DNA of 64,000 bases from Collinsella sp. UBA6357 (GCA_002437815.1 DJRP01000026.1:36212-100211), one strand, 5' to 3'. Positions 1 to 8,628 are shown, counted from the first letter of the stretch. Notes: generated by a model not told the origin, from the sequence alone. Numbers and translations are program-made.

Positions 1-1031
1 TTGCCTGCCTGGCGGCGCTCGGGTTCGCTCTGAAGCACGGCGAGAAGGTCTTTGTGAAGGAATTCAATCGTCTCGCCATCATTCTTGTTGTGTTCACCAT
101 CGTGTCCTGCTTTTTCCAAGTGGCTTCGTCGCACTTTTCGGCCTCGGTGCTCGTCGAGCTCGTCAAGCTGGCTATCCCCGTCATTCTCGCCTATGCTATG
201 CTGAACGCGCTCTCGCCGAGGGCGCTCTACCGATGCATGGTGGGCGTCCTTTTGGTGTCGATGGTCGGCTACCTGCTGACGCTTGCCCACGAGGGGGTCG
301 GGCTTTCCGACATCATGGTGTCGGACTTCGAGAACTCCGAGAGCGCCTCCGAGTCGTCGACGTTCTCCGGGATCTTCCTGGTCCTGACGTTCTACTTCGC
401 GTTCTTCAGGCAGAGGAAGGCCTGGCTCGTCATGTCCGCCCTGTTCTGCATCCTCACGTTCAAGCGGCTCGCTATCGTCGCCGTGCTGTTCGCTCTGACG
501 GTGAGCTTCCTCGCCCCAAGGTTCATGCGGGTTGAGGTGCCTCGCGGCGGCATCGTGGCCCTGAAGCTTCTCACGATAGCCGCCACGGCGCTTTGGACGT
601 GGATGCTCCTGCCCGAGCAGCAGATTCTCTTCATCCAGCTGTTCGGCGACACGCCCTCACACTTCACCATGGGCCGCAGCGACGTGCTTGCGTACCTCGT
701 CAACTCAGGGTTTGAGAGCTACGGGTTCGGGTCTGCGAACGAGGCGGCGAAGGCCGTGTTCACCGCGCCGTTTGAGATGGACCTTACGAAGATAGCCATC
801 GAGCTCACGCCGCTTGCCATGGTGGCGTTCGTCTGGCTGTTCTGGGACGTCGCCGGCACCTCGCTTTGGGGCGTCGTCATTATCGGCTACTTCATGATTA
901 ACATGATTACTTCCGATTCCCTGACCTCGAACTTCTGCCTCACGCTTGCGTACATGACATGCGGCCTGGTGACGCAGGCCTGCTCCGGCCGCGGATTGAA
1001 GAAATCGAGAGGAGACAACGATGCCCGTTAA
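1..1031 (+). CDS. O-antigen/EPS polymerase-like membrane protein (5' truncated by window edge)
   Basis: A strongly hydrophobic protein with many predicted membrane spans (for example around LAIILVVFTIVSCFF and AIPVILAYAMLNAL). The reading frame is open to the left edge: codons upstream of the first GTG (position 54) are in frame from base 3 without a stop and read as another hydrophobic segment, so the true start lies outside the window. The composition and its place beside a glycosyltransferase, a flippase and an acyltransferase suggest a Wzy-type polysaccharide polymerase or O-antigen ligase-like protein; no diagnostic motif was seen, so the role is inferred from context. Its 3' end overlaps the next gene by 11 bp, which indicates an operon with translational coupling. 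It ends in a basic tail (GRGLKKSRG). Confidence 0.7.
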   Translation, partial: ACLAALGFALKHGEKVFVKEFNRLAIILVVFTIVSCFFQVASSHFSASVLVELVKLAIPVILAYAMLNALSPRALYRCMVGVLLVSMVGYLLTLAHEGVGLSDIMVSDFENSESASESSTFSGIFLVLTFYFAFFRQRKAWLVMSALFCILTFKRLAIVAVLFALTVSFLAPRFMRVEVPRGGIVALKLLTIAATALWTWMLLPEQQILFIQLFGDTPSHFTMGRSDVLAYLVNSGFESYGFGSANEAAKAVFTAPFEMDLTKIAIELTPLAMVAFVWLFWDVAGTSLWGVVIIGYFMINMITSDSLTSNFCLTLAYMTCGLVTQACSGRGLKKSRGDNDAR

Positions 1032-2070
1032 AGATGCCGTTCGCCTCTGTGTCCCCACGGAGGGCCCTTCGATCACGGTCTGCGTACCCGTTTACAACGT
1101 CGAGTGCTACCTGCGCGAGTGCCTGGAATCCATATTCTCGCAGGACTACCCCCGCTTCGACGTCGTAATGGTCGACGACGGCTCGACAGACGGAAGCGGT
1201 GCTATTTGCGACGAGTACGCCGAAAAAAAATCGCAGCGGGCCTTCGTTGTCCATAAGGACAACGAAGGCCCGCTGCTCGCGCGCCGTGACGGCTTCGCGC
1301 GAGCAGCAGGCCAATACGTCATGTGCGTCGACTCCGACGACATGTTACTGCCGGGGGCTCTCTCGGCTGTGGCGGCGGCCGTCGACAAGACCGGGGCAGA
1401 CGTCGTGCGCTTCGGGTTCACCCGCGAGGCGGGCGCGGCCGGGCCTTCGGGCGACTATTCCTCCTGCGAGTTCTACCCCGCCGGGGAGAAGCCCGCGATG
1501 CTGCGGGCAATCTGCTGTACCACGAGCGGCTCGGAGAACCCCATGTGCTTCAAGGCCCTGCGGCGCGAGTGCGTGGGGGCGAACGTGGACTTCTCGGAGT
1601 TCAAGGGCCTGACCTTCGCGGAGGACTTCCTGCAGACCCTCACGGTGTACGACTGCGCCGAGACGTTCTGCTTTTTGGACGCGACGCTCTACTACTACCG
1701 CCCCGGCAGCGGCATCACGCGCGCCTACAACCCGCATTTCTACCGCGACGTCTGCCACTGCCTCGATGTGGCCGAGGGCTTCGCGCGGCGCTGGGAGGCC
1801 GATTATTCCTGCGATGGCCTCATGGAGGGGCTTGCGGCGTGCAGGTTGGATTCGGCTGCCCAATATGCGGAGTGGATGGCATCCCGGGTGGACAAAGTGG
1901 GGCTCGAGGGCCTGCGGACGTCGGACGATTTCGTGCGGTGCACAGGGGACAGAGGGGCCCTTTCGATACTTCGGTTTGACAGGAGGCTGGTAATCGCCGC
2001 GTTGAGGCATGGGGTGTATCCGCTTGTCACGGCTGTTGCGAAGGCGAGGGCCGCAAGGGCTGGGCGGTAG
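1021..2070 (+). CDS. Glycosyltransferase family 2
   Basis: A 349-residue GT-A fold glycosyltransferase. The N-terminus has the GT2 signature: ITVCVPVYNVECYLRECLESI, then VVMVDDGSTDGSG (UDP-sugar-binding DD motif) and CVDSDD (the metal-binding DxD, near residue 103). It should transfer a nucleotide-activated sugar onto a lipid-linked glycan at the inner face of the membrane; donor and acceptor cannot be told from sequence. The ATG at 1021 overlaps the upstream gene. Two oddities lie within the coding sequence at codons ~68-86: an A8 run (1223-1230) and an adjacent perfect 20-bp inverted repeat (1233-1276). The encoded protein still reads as a normal GT2 segment (VVHKDNEGPLLARRDGF), so the gene looks intact. 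Confidence 0.9.
   Translation: MPVKDAVRLCVPTEGPSITVCVPVYNVECYLRECLESIFSQDYPRFDVVMVDDGSTDGSGAICDEYAEKKSQRAFVVHKDNEGPLLARRDGFARAAGQYVMCVDSDDMLLPGALSAVAAAVDKTGADVVRFGFTREAGAAGPSGDYSSCEFYPAGEKPAMLRAICCTTSGSENPMCFKALRRECVGANVDFSEFKGLTFAEDFLQTLTVYDCAETFCFLDATLYYYRPGSGITRAYNPHFYRDVCHCLDVAEGFARRWEADYSCDGLMEGLAACRLDSAAQYAEWMASRVDKVGLEGLRTSDDFVRCTGDRGALSILRFDRRLVIAALRHGVYPLVTAVAKARAARAGR
1223..1276 (-). terminator. Perfect hairpin plus T-run inside the GT2 gene, terminator-like on the minus strand
   Basis: Arms at 1233-1252 (GCAGCGGGCCTTCGTTGTCC) and 1257-1276 are exact reverse complements over 20 bp with a 4-nt ATAA loop. On the minus strand the hairpin is followed by GA and then eight T (the complement of A8 at 1223-1230). 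That is the form of a strong rho-independent terminator, oriented against the gene. On the plus strand it would still be a very stable mRNA hairpin in the coding region. Its function is inferred. Confidence 0.55.
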
Positions 2071-2117
2071 CTTCCCGGCCGCAGCATCTAACAACGCGCG
2101 TCTGTCGCGCCTATCGA

Positions 2118-3560
2118 ATGGATTTTGGCTTGACAAGCATCTTTTCAATAGAGGAGCGGGGAGGCGTCTCCGGCAACCTTGCTTACGCCGTTGTCGCCCA
2201 GGGAATTGGTCTGCTCTCGAGCGTCCTGACGTCCCTGGTGTTGCCTAAGTTTCTGGGCGTGGAGGACTACGCGTACTGGCAGCTGTTCTTGCTGTACTCG
2301 TCATATTCCGGGTTTGCCCTGCTCGGGCTCAACGACGGCATCTACCTGCGCCTGGGTGGCAAACGCTACTCCGAGGTCGATCACGGCGAGCTGAAGGCAC
2401 AGCAGTGTGTCGTCGCGGCCTCGCAGCTGCTCGTCGCCGCCTGCTGCCTTGCTGGCGTCTTTGTGGCGGGATTCGAGCCGTACCGCGCCCTCGTGCTCGC
2501 GCTGTGCGTGCTCTTCGGCTTGCTCACGAACCTGACCCAGTGCCTGCGTTATGTGTTCCAGTGCACGAACCTCACGCGCATTTCCTCCCTCGCCGACCTA
2601 TTTGCCAAGGGTTTGTTCATCGTCTTTATGGCGACGGTGCTTCTCGTGGGCGTTAATTCCTCGCTGCCGTTCATCGTTGGCTATATAGCTTGTCAGGCCG
2701 TTGCCTTTTTATATGTGCTTGCATGTGCGAGGGAGACCTTGCGGGCCAAGGCGTCCTTCAACGGCGTGCTGCGCACCTGCGCTGCCGACGTGAGAGCCGG
2801 TCTCAAGATCATGGTTGCCTACTACGCCGACTCGCTGATTGTTGGCTTCACGCGCATGCTGACCGATTGGCGCTTGGGGCTTGCGGCCTTCGGCAATCTG
2901 TCGCTATCCTTCTCACTCACGAACTTCGTGTTGGCCTTCATCGGCCAGGTGTCCATGGTAGCGTTTCCTGTGCTTAAGCGCCTGGACGCGGAGGGACAGC
3001 GGGAGAAGTATCTAACCATAAGGCTCATGCTGCACACCGTGCTTCCATGCGCATACCTGTTGTACGTGCCCGTGAAGCTTGTCCTGGGGCTCTGGCTACC
3101 GGCATACGACGAGAGCCTCGTGTACCTGGCGCTCACCATGCCCCTGTGCGTCTACAGCTGCAAGGCCAACCTGCTGTTCAACACCTACATGAAGATGGGG
3201 CGGCGCGAGGGGGCACTGTGCGCGGTGAACGTCGCCGCCATGGCGCTGAACGCGGTGTTGGCTCTTGCGAGCATCGTGGGCCTCACGAGCGTGGAACTGG
3301 CGACGTGCGGCATCGTCGCCTCGGTGGCGCTTCGCGACCTGGCTTTCGAGCTGATTATGTCGCGCAGGTTCGGCAACCACGTGGCCGGCTTTTGTGTTAC
3401 CGAAGCCTTGTTGACCACCGGATTCATGGCGGCGTCATGGTTCTTGGGCGCGTGGAGCTGGCCTGCGGTGGCGCTGATGTTGGCTATGTACCTCTGGTTC
3501 GACCGGGACGGAATGAGCTTGGTCGTGGCGGAGGCGAGAAGGAGGCTCGGGCGTGCGTGA
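2118..3560 (+). CDS. Polysaccharide flippase (Wzx / MATE-like lipopolysaccharide biosynthesis protein)
   Basis: 480 residues with about 12-14 hydrophobic segments spread along the whole length and an N-terminal start typical of the polysaccharide transporter family (GNLAYAVVAQGIGLLSSVLTSLVLPKFLG, with the landmark LGVEDYAYWQLFLLYSSY). Family knowledge: these proteins flip undecaprenyl-linked oligosaccharide units across the cytoplasmic membrane for polymerisation. The ATG at 2118 follows a 47-bp gap after the glycosyltransferase. Its last codons overlap the acyltransferase start by 8 bp, so all four genes look like one transcription unit. Substrate unknown. Confidence 0.88.
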   Translation: MDFGLTSIFSIEERGGVSGNLAYAVVAQGIGLLSSVLTSLVLPKFLGVEDYAYWQLFLLYSSYSGFALLGLNDGIYLRLGGKRYSEVDHGELKAQQCVVAASQLLVAACCLAGVFVAGFEPYRALVLALCVLFGLLTNLTQCLRYVFQCTNLTRISSLADLFAKGLFIVFMATVLLVGVNSSLPFIVGYIACQAVAFLYVLACARETLRAKASFNGVLRTCAADVRAGLKIMVAYYADSLIVGFTRMLTDWRLGLAAFGNLSLSFSLTNFVLAFIGQVSMVAFPVLKRLDAEGQREKYLTIRLMLHTVLPCAYLLYVPVKLVLGLWLPAYDESLVYLALTMPLCVYSCKANLLFNTYMKMGRREGALCAVNVAAMALNAVLALASIVGLTSVELATCGIVASVALRDLAFELIMSRRFGNHVAGFCVTEALLTTGFMAASWFLGAWSWPAVALMLAMYLWFDRDGMSLVVAEARRRLGRA

Positions 3561-4580
3561 GTTTGTGGAGACCAAGGAGCGGGAACTGGGGCTCACTGGG
3601 CCGGTGAAGGCGTTGGCCATGCTCGTCATTGTGCTCAACCACGCGTGTGCTCTATATACCGGTGTGTGGTTCGGCGTGCCAGCCACCCCATGCCCGCCTT
3701 TGGGCGTTTTCGTGCAGTGGCTCGCCACTATCCATGTACCGCTGTTCCTCCTTGTTTCCGGTTATATTTGGGCGTACCTGAAGATGGAGACGGCCAAGTA
3801 CGACGACACGCGCGCCGTGCTCAAGAAGAAGGCGAAGCGCCTCCTCGTGCCGTACCTGTTCGTGGGGGTCGTTTGGGCGGGTCCCGTATACTGCCTATTC
3901 TACGGGCCTGCCTCGACCGTGGAAGCCTTCGTTTTTGGCGACAACCCCTCGCAGCTGTGGTTTTTGCTGGCGCTGTTCTGGATGTTCGCGCTCGCCGAGC
4001 TGATGTGGCGCGCCAGGCCGTCTTTATTGCGCAGGTGGCAGTTGTTGCTAACATCAGCGGTCACAGCGTACGTCTTCGCGCGGGTTGTGTATGCGCTGCC
4101 TCTCGATCTGTTTCAGGCTGCGCGTGCTCTCGACTACTTCCCGTGCTTTTTGTTCGGGGTGTGGCTGAGGCGGGTTGATACGTCCCGTTTCTGGCGTATC
4201 AACCCTTCGTTGCTGCTCATGGCCGACGTCATGCTGTTCGCGGCGTGGTTCGTCTGCAATGCCTCGGGGGGGGTGCTCTCGGGTCGGCATCGAAGATCCT
4301 GCTGTTCGTCTTGAGGCTTCTGGGGCCGCTTACGCTCCTTTCTGTTTTCGGGCATGCTGAGCGGCTGATAGGGAGGGTGCGCGAAAGCCTGTTCGAGAGG
4401 CACAGCTTCGGGGTGTACCTGTTCCATCAGCAGGTCGACTGGATTCTGCTGAGCTTTATTAACGTACCCGGCGTTCCGCCTGTGGCGATAGTCGTCATAC
4501 TGTTCGTTACCTCGCTTTTCGTGAGCTTGGGGATTAGCATTGTGCTCAAGCGGGGTAAGGTGACGGCAGGTCTGTTCTGA
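3553..4580 (+). pseudogene. Acyltransferase family 3 (OafA/YrhL-like), frameshifted at a G8 tract
   Basis: Frame 1 from a GTG at 3553 encodes an integral-membrane acyltransferase 3 protein: the N-terminal LNHACALY, then VPLFLLVSGYIWAYLK and NPSQLWFLLALFWMF, are typical. It runs out of frame at a run of eight G (4266-4273) and stops at 4314 after a nonsense tail (GRHRRSCCSS). A different frame continues the family exactly from the same point (LGSASKILLFVLRLLGPLTL, then SFGVYLFHQQVDWIL) to 4580. With nine (or six) G the product would be one protein of about 342 residues, the normal length. The family adds acetyl or other acyl groups to cell-surface glycans. Either the gene is switched off by slipped-strand phase variation, or it is dead, or a base was miscalled; the sequence alone cannot decide. 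It is the last gene of the polysaccharide operon. Confidence 0.8.
4266..4273 (+). repeat. Homopolymeric G8 tract at the frameshift of the acyltransferase gene
   Basis: Eight consecutive G at the exact point where the two halves of the acyltransferase change frame. Adding one G restores a single reading frame. Tracts of this length are slippage-prone in bacteria. Confidence 0.8.
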
Positions 4581-4619
4581 GGCGTCGATGTCGAGCTGCG
4601 TTGCCAAGCGGGCAGGAGG

Positions 4620-6305
4620 CTAGTTGGTCCCCTGCCTTAAGAAGACCCATGTCTGGGCGGGGTCTCCGAGGCTCGGGGCGTAGCCCCACACCAGGGCCCC
4701 CTCGCCTGTGTCGCGCCACCTGTCGTCGAGGGCGTTTCCGGTCGCGGCGTTCACTATGGCGTAGCCGTCCCCGACGGCCGTTATGGACCACTGCTGCTCC
4801 GGCGAGCCGTTCGGAGTCGTGAGCGAGAGGCCGCTGCCCGCCATCGCGAGCGCCTTCCCGCCTGTAGCTATAAGCCTGTAGAGCCCTGTGCCAGGGTCGA
4901 AGCGGAACTCGAAGCACCCGGCGGCAGACGACATCGTGCAGCCGTTTTCGGATGCCGAGATGCCCATTGATTTGCTAATGGTGCTCATGATTTTGTAGGC
5001 ACCGTTTGGGATTGGGGCCACAATTGGGTAGTCTACCTCGAAGCCAAACTTCGCTGTCCACTCATAGCTCGATACTGTCGTGACGTTTGAAGTCGCAGCA
5101 AGCGCCACGGCGCCGTCGGCTGTGCTCCACTTCCTCTGATTCATCGCATAAGCGACGATCACGTTCTGGATCCCCGAGATGCTGGGCGGGAAGGACTGAT
5201 TGTCGGCGTCGATGGAGAAGCTCTCCTCCCTGGCGTCCAGATGCTGCTGGATGCGGTCGGCATAGGCGTCGGCCCACTCGTTGGCTTTTCCGTTACGCAC
5301 GAAGTAGTTGTTGCTGAGGTCGGTCGAGCGGTGGACGTAGCCGTCCTCCTGGTAGTTCTTGGTGTGGTCGCTGTGGGCGATCGCCATGAGCTCGTCGGTC
5401 AGGCCGAAGTACAGGTGGCGCTGGTCCAGGCCGCCGTACCAGTTGTCGCTCGTGTCGTCCCAGGTCAGGTCCATCTGGCACCATTTGCCGTCGATCTTCA
5501 CGGCGTTCCAGGTGTGGCCGTTGCCGGTGATGCGGCCGTTGGCGATGCCTGCTGCGTTGAGCAACTTGGCGTAGATGCGCTGGTAGCTCTCGCAGGTGCC
5601 CTGGTGGCGCGTGAGGCCGCTCTCGGCCGAGCACCAGTTGAGGCTGCGGTCGTACTCCAGCTGGTCGAGCGCCCAGTCGTGCAGCCACAGGGCCATGGAA
5701 TACTCGGAGCCGTCCGTTTGCTGTTTGCACTGCGCGACGGCTCCGTTGACGATCTGCGTGACCGAGGGGCGGGCGGGGTCGTCGACGGTCACCCACACAT
5801 CGGTCGTTCGCAGGTAGCCGATGCCGTTTTCCGTGTCCAAGAAATAGAAATAGATGTTGTACCCGCCCGAAGCGGTGAGCTCGAAGGTGAAGTCGTACCC
5901 ATCCGTTCCTATCGTCTTATAGGACGAGGCCCCGGACCACTGGTTGCGCGAGGGGTCGCAGACGCTCTCCTGGCTGCCGTCGGTGTCCCAGTAGGTGGGC
6001 ACGTCCATGCGCGCCTTGGCCTGGGCGGAGCCGCCGGACTGGGTGACGTGGAAGGTGGTGGCGGTGCCCGCGTGCGCGTCGTTCCACGCCACGGTGAAGG
6101 TCACGCCGTTCTGGCTCGCGGTGGCGCTGTGGGCGTAAGTTTGAGATAGTGAAGAAGCGTTTATTTCATTGGGATTTGAAATCTGCTCCGCGCTAGCTTG
6201 ATCAAAGGGCTCGAAAGCGTAAGCCTGAGTTTTTGTTGATGGCGCAATGGTTGCAATAAACAATGCCGTGGCCAAGGCAGTAACCAGCGGAGTGGTCTTT
6301 TTCAT
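4620..6305 (-). CDS. Secreted transglutaminase-like protein with C-terminal ricin-type lectin domain
   Basis: 561 residues from the ATG at 6305, preferred over an upstream ATG because it has GGGAG just upstream and begins the signal peptide (MKKTTPLVTALATALFIATIAPSTKTQAYA). A transglutaminase/protease-like core carries the Cys-His-Asp triad: C238 in GTCESYQR, H264 in GNGHTWNAVK and D279 in MDLTWDDT. The last ~130 residues look like a ricin B-type beta-trefoil, with QW-type motifs (SPEQQWSI and DPAQTWVFL), suggesting glycan binding. A secreted, sugar-anchored cysteine peptidase or crosslinking enzyme acting on the envelope or host glycoproteins is plausible; the substrate is unknown. It is convergent to the polysaccharide operon with only 39 bp between. 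Confidence 0.8.
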   Translation of the reverse strand: MKKTTPLVTALATALFIATIAPSTKTQAYAFEPFDQASAEQISNPNEINASSLSQTYAHSATASQNGVTFTVAWNDAHAGTATTFHVTQSGGSAQAKARMDVPTYWDTDGSQESVCDPSRNQWSGASSYKTIGTDGYDFTFELTASGGYNIYFYFLDTENGIGYLRTTDVWVTVDDPARPSVTQIVNGAVAQCKQQTDGSEYSMALWLHDWALDQLEYDRSLNWCSAESGLTRHQGTCESYQRIYAKLLNAAGIANGRITGNGHTWNAVKIDGKWCQMDLTWDDTSDNWYGGLDQRHLYFGLTDELMAIAHSDHTKNYQEDGYVHRSTDLSNNYFVRNGKANEWADAYADRIQQHLDAREESFSIDADNQSFPPSISGIQNVIVAYAMNQRKWSTADGAVALAATSNVTTVSSYEWTAKFGFEVDYPIVAPIPNGAYKIMSTISKSMGISASENGCTMSSAAGCFEFRFDPGTGLYRLIATGGKALAMAGSGLSLTTPNGSPEQQWSITAVGDGYAIVNAATGNALDDRWRDTGEGALVWGYAPSLGDPAQTWVFLRQGTN

Positions 6306-6758
6306 GGGTGCTCCCATCGCGCTATAAATTTGCACCGCAACTCTAGGCTCGCTGGTGCTTATGTACACTGGCTTAATTTTATGGGGTATTGGGCTTCTTT
6401 GAAAACAGAATCGGTAGACGGCAGAGGAGTTCTTCCCTGTTAAAACATTCTGATGCTAGATTCACCCCCCCCAGAGAAAACGGGATATTTGTAACGTATC
6501 GTTCTACGGGGGCTCGGGGTCACCGTAGAGTTCATCTTGGCTCACTGCGAGTAGCCTATTGCTCTAGGGACTTTAACGCTCTGTAGGAACGTCAGGGCAC
6601 AAGGCTTTAACAAGAAGACTCTTATGCATTTGCAGAACTGAAAGATTGAGCGCATCAATTGGGACCGTTCGCACAGCGCGTGCTGGGGTCTGCTCCCGAT
6701 GTCATGAATCATTGGTATAAATATCGTCTTGGCACGTTACGGCTTGATGGGAACAACA
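6306..6758. other. Intergenic region, divergent promoters expected; no gene recognised
   Basis: About 450 bp between two divergent genes. It is noticeably more AT-rich than the polysaccharide locus and marks the left edge of the accessory stretch. Only short open frames without a ribosome binding site are present. No repeat, tRNA or clear terminator was recognised. Confidence 0.5.
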
Positions 6759-7061
6759 ATGTCTGATCTTAAAAGCTATAAGAGCTTCGTTCCCGTAACG
6801 AGTGCCGAAGCAGTTTCAAATACTCAGGTTGGCGTCGTGTTTGCGAATGGAGAAGAGGCTTTGATTGATTTTTCTGATCTAATTGGAAAAGGCCCTTGGA
6901 AGCGCTTGGCGAACCCTGTATTTTTCAATCGTGCCCACGCCGCTTTCGACACCATCGTTTGGACCGATGATGTCGATATTGCTCCCGAGGAGGTTTGGGA
7001 ACGTGCCCATAGGTTGATTCGCGGCCACTCGCCCCAAGCTAAAACGTATTACGCCGAATAG
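6759..7061 (+). CDS. DUF2442 domain protein
   Basis: About 100 residues. The pattern (VGVVFANGEEALIDFSDLIGKGPWKRL, then HAAFDTIVWTDDVDIAPEEVW) matches the DUF2442 family: a small beta-rich protein in which a 'dNGe..fDl..ll..G.f..L' core is followed by 'tivW...diapd.l'. I chose ATG 6759 because GGGA precedes it at good spacing; in-frame upstream starts (ATG 6747, TTG 6729) are possible. DUF2442 proteins often sit beside DUF4160 proteins in small two-gene modules with toxin-antitoxin-like organisation; here a DUF4160 gene lies 1.6 kb downstream rather than adjacent. Molecular function unproven. Confidence 0.7.
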   Translation: MSDLKSYKSFVPVTSAEAVSNTQVGVVFANGEEALIDFSDLIGKGPWKRLANPVFFNRAHAAFDTIVWTDDVDIAPEEVWERAHRLIRGHSPQAKTYYAE

Positions 7062-7121
7062 TCGTTGCGTTTACACAGTTCTACTCGCTTGCTGTTACCG
7101 ATCTCCTTCATACTGATACCT

Positions 7122-7148
7122 AGCGCTACCAGGTTTTTTCTGGGCGCT
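7122..7148 (+). promoter_or_regulatory. Small hairpin in the leader of the LPKTG gene
   Basis: AGCGC and CCAG pair with CTGG and GCGCT around a T-rich loop, upstream of the surface-protein start. It could be a weak terminator of the preceding gene or a leader structure. Low certainty. Confidence 0.25.
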
Positions 7149-7183
7149 TGACCTATTGGCTCCCTGGTTAGATCGGAGCAGCC

Positions 7184-8272
7184 ATGCACGTGTCGTTCTC
7201 TTTATCAAAGCACACTATTACAATCGCTGTCTTCTTGGCCTGCCTATGCGTTTTGCTGGGCGGGCCTTCTTTTGCTGCCGCGGCAGACAGCCTCTCGGTC
7301 GATGGCGCTACGTATGACGAGCCGGGTGTTAGTGGCTCTGGTTGGGCGTGGACCGATGCAGATCATCTAGAGCTCAATGGCTATAACGGGCAGGCGATCG
7401 GCGTTGAGGGCGATATTACGGTAACCCTTACCGGCGAAAACCGCGTGGTCAAGGCGCAGGCGCAGGACGCGGACATCTCAACGTGCGGCATCGAGGTTTG
7501 GGGCGCCCTTACGCTCACAGGGACCGGTTCATTGCGCGTCGAGGGCTCTCAGTGCGGTATATACGCTTTTAGCGCTCTGACGCTGGATGGCTGTTCCGTT
7601 ACGGCTTCGGCGGACGGCGTGGGTATCTACAATTCCTATGTTGCGGGCGTTCGCGGTGCCTCTGTTACTGTTCGTAACGGCGGACATTTGATTGCTACGG
7701 CGGCGGCTGGTGTTGCTTGTTCGCGTTCCTATGGCGTGTATACGCCGAGCGGCTCATTTGCCGTTGACGCCTCTTGGGTGAACGCTATAGGAGCCGATAC
7801 TGGCATTGCTTGCGCAAACGGCTCGCTTACGGCTTCAAAGTTTGTCGAACCTGCGGGAGCGGCCTTTGGCAATACGGCCGTTACGGATGCCGCCGGTGTC
7901 GTGGCGCCGCACGTTGTGATCGAGCCCGTTTCGGCTGAGCCTCCAGCAGGGGAGACCGAACCCCGCGATTCCGAACCTTCGACCGATCCCCAGCCCAAAC
8001 AAGAACCTGATGCCGATCCTATTCCAACTCCTGCCGAGAAGCCGGTGCTAAAACCTGCGGCCGCACCCAAGACCGTAACGAAAACAAAGGTAACCACCGT
8101 CACAACTAAGGCAGCTTCTAAGCTCCGTGCCGGTGCAACAACCGACTCGACAACTGCAAAACTTCCAAAAACCGGTGACGCCTCCTGGATTGTTGCATCC
8201 TCCACATTTGCCATTCTTGGATCATCATTGCTCAGCTCGGCTGTCGTGATCTCGTTAAAATTTGTGATGTAA
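7184..8272 (+). CDS. LPXTG-anchored surface protein with parallel beta-helix-like repeats
   Basis: 362 residues. An N-terminal signal peptide (TITIAVFLACLCVLLGG, cleavage near SFAAAADS) is followed by a domain of short repeated strands rich in Gly, Val and Thr (ITVTLTGENRVV, ALTLTGTGSLRVEGSQCGIYAFSAL). This pattern resembles carbohydrate-binding or pectate-lyase-like beta-helix modules of gut Actinobacteria. A Pro/Glu/Lys/Thr-rich stalk (about residues 245-325) leads to a sortase signal LPKTG, a hydrophobic segment and a very short tail ending KFVM, with only one positive residue. It should be cell-wall anchored by a sortase; no sortase gene is in the window. Ligand unknown. The start has CGGAG upstream. 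Confidence 0.8.
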   Translation: MHVSFSLSKHTITIAVFLACLCVLLGGPSFAAAADSLSVDGATYDEPGVSGSGWAWTDADHLELNGYNGQAIGVEGDITVTLTGENRVVKAQAQDADISTCGIEVWGALTLTGTGSLRVEGSQCGIYAFSALTLDGCSVTASADGVGIYNSYVAGVRGASVTVRNGGHLIATAAAGVACSRSYGVYTPSGSFAVDASWVNAIGADTGIACANGSLTASKFVEPAGAAFGNTAVTDAAGVVAPHVVIEPVSAEPPAGETEPRDSEPSTDPQPKQEPDADPIPTPAEKPVLKPAAAPKTVTKTKVTTVTTKAASKLRAGATTDSTTAKLPKTGDASWIVASSTFAILGSSLLSSAVVISLKFVM

Positions 8273-8330
8273 AGCAATTTCTTTTTTTTCGGCCATGTAA
8301 GCCCAGTTTTCCGCACTATGGATAATTAAC

Positions 8331-8336
8331 TATACT
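8331..8336 (+). promoter_or_regulatory. Candidate -10 box upstream of the 88-residue gene
   Basis: TATACT lies 26 bp before the start codon, after the end of the LPKTG gene. A matching -35 is weak. The following AAGGAGAG gives the downstream gene an excellent ribosome binding site. Confidence 0.3.
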
Positions 8337-8361
8337 CATACCATTAAGAAAGGAGAGAACC

Positions 8362-8628
8362 ATGCTGTGGAGTTATGTCCAACTTGATGACGGGACGCAG
8401 TTTGCTTACTCGGAGACAAGAGATGACGGCACCGTTCGCATTGCAGTTGAGCGACCGATCGAGTTAGGCTTCGACCATGCGGAATGTTATCTTCCGACCA
8501 TTAAATGGTTCAATATTGAAGGCTTTTCAGAAAGCGATCTTCAATTTCTGACAGATTTCGTTCGATCGAATGCTCCCTTTATTTTCGAGCTTGCTGAGCG
8601 TCAAAAAAACGGCGCGGCGGTGGCCTGA
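8362..8628 (+). CDS. Small acidic protein of unknown function, partner of a DUF4160 gene
   Basis: 88 residues, acidic, not recognised. It reads WSYVQLDDGTQFAYSETRDD, then ERPIELGFDHAECYLPT, and ends with a helical region (ESDLQFLTDFVRSNAPFIFELAERQ). The start is clear: AAGGAGAG six bases before the ATG. The stop codon overlaps the next start (TGATG), so the two are translationally coupled. Two tiny coupled genes, the second of family DUF4160, resemble a toxin-antitoxin layout. This protein would occupy the antitoxin position usually taken by DUF2442, but shows no obvious DNA-binding motif. Confidence 0.6.
   Translation: MLWSYVQLDDGTQFAYSETRDDGTVRIAVERPIELGFDHAECYLPTIKWFNIEGFSESDLQFLTDFVRSNAPFIFELAERQKNGAAVA

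Noticed and set aside
6389..6586. Short plus-strand frame of 65 codons in the 6.3-6.7 kb gap
   Set aside because: No ribosome binding site, no recognisable domain, composition of random sequence.
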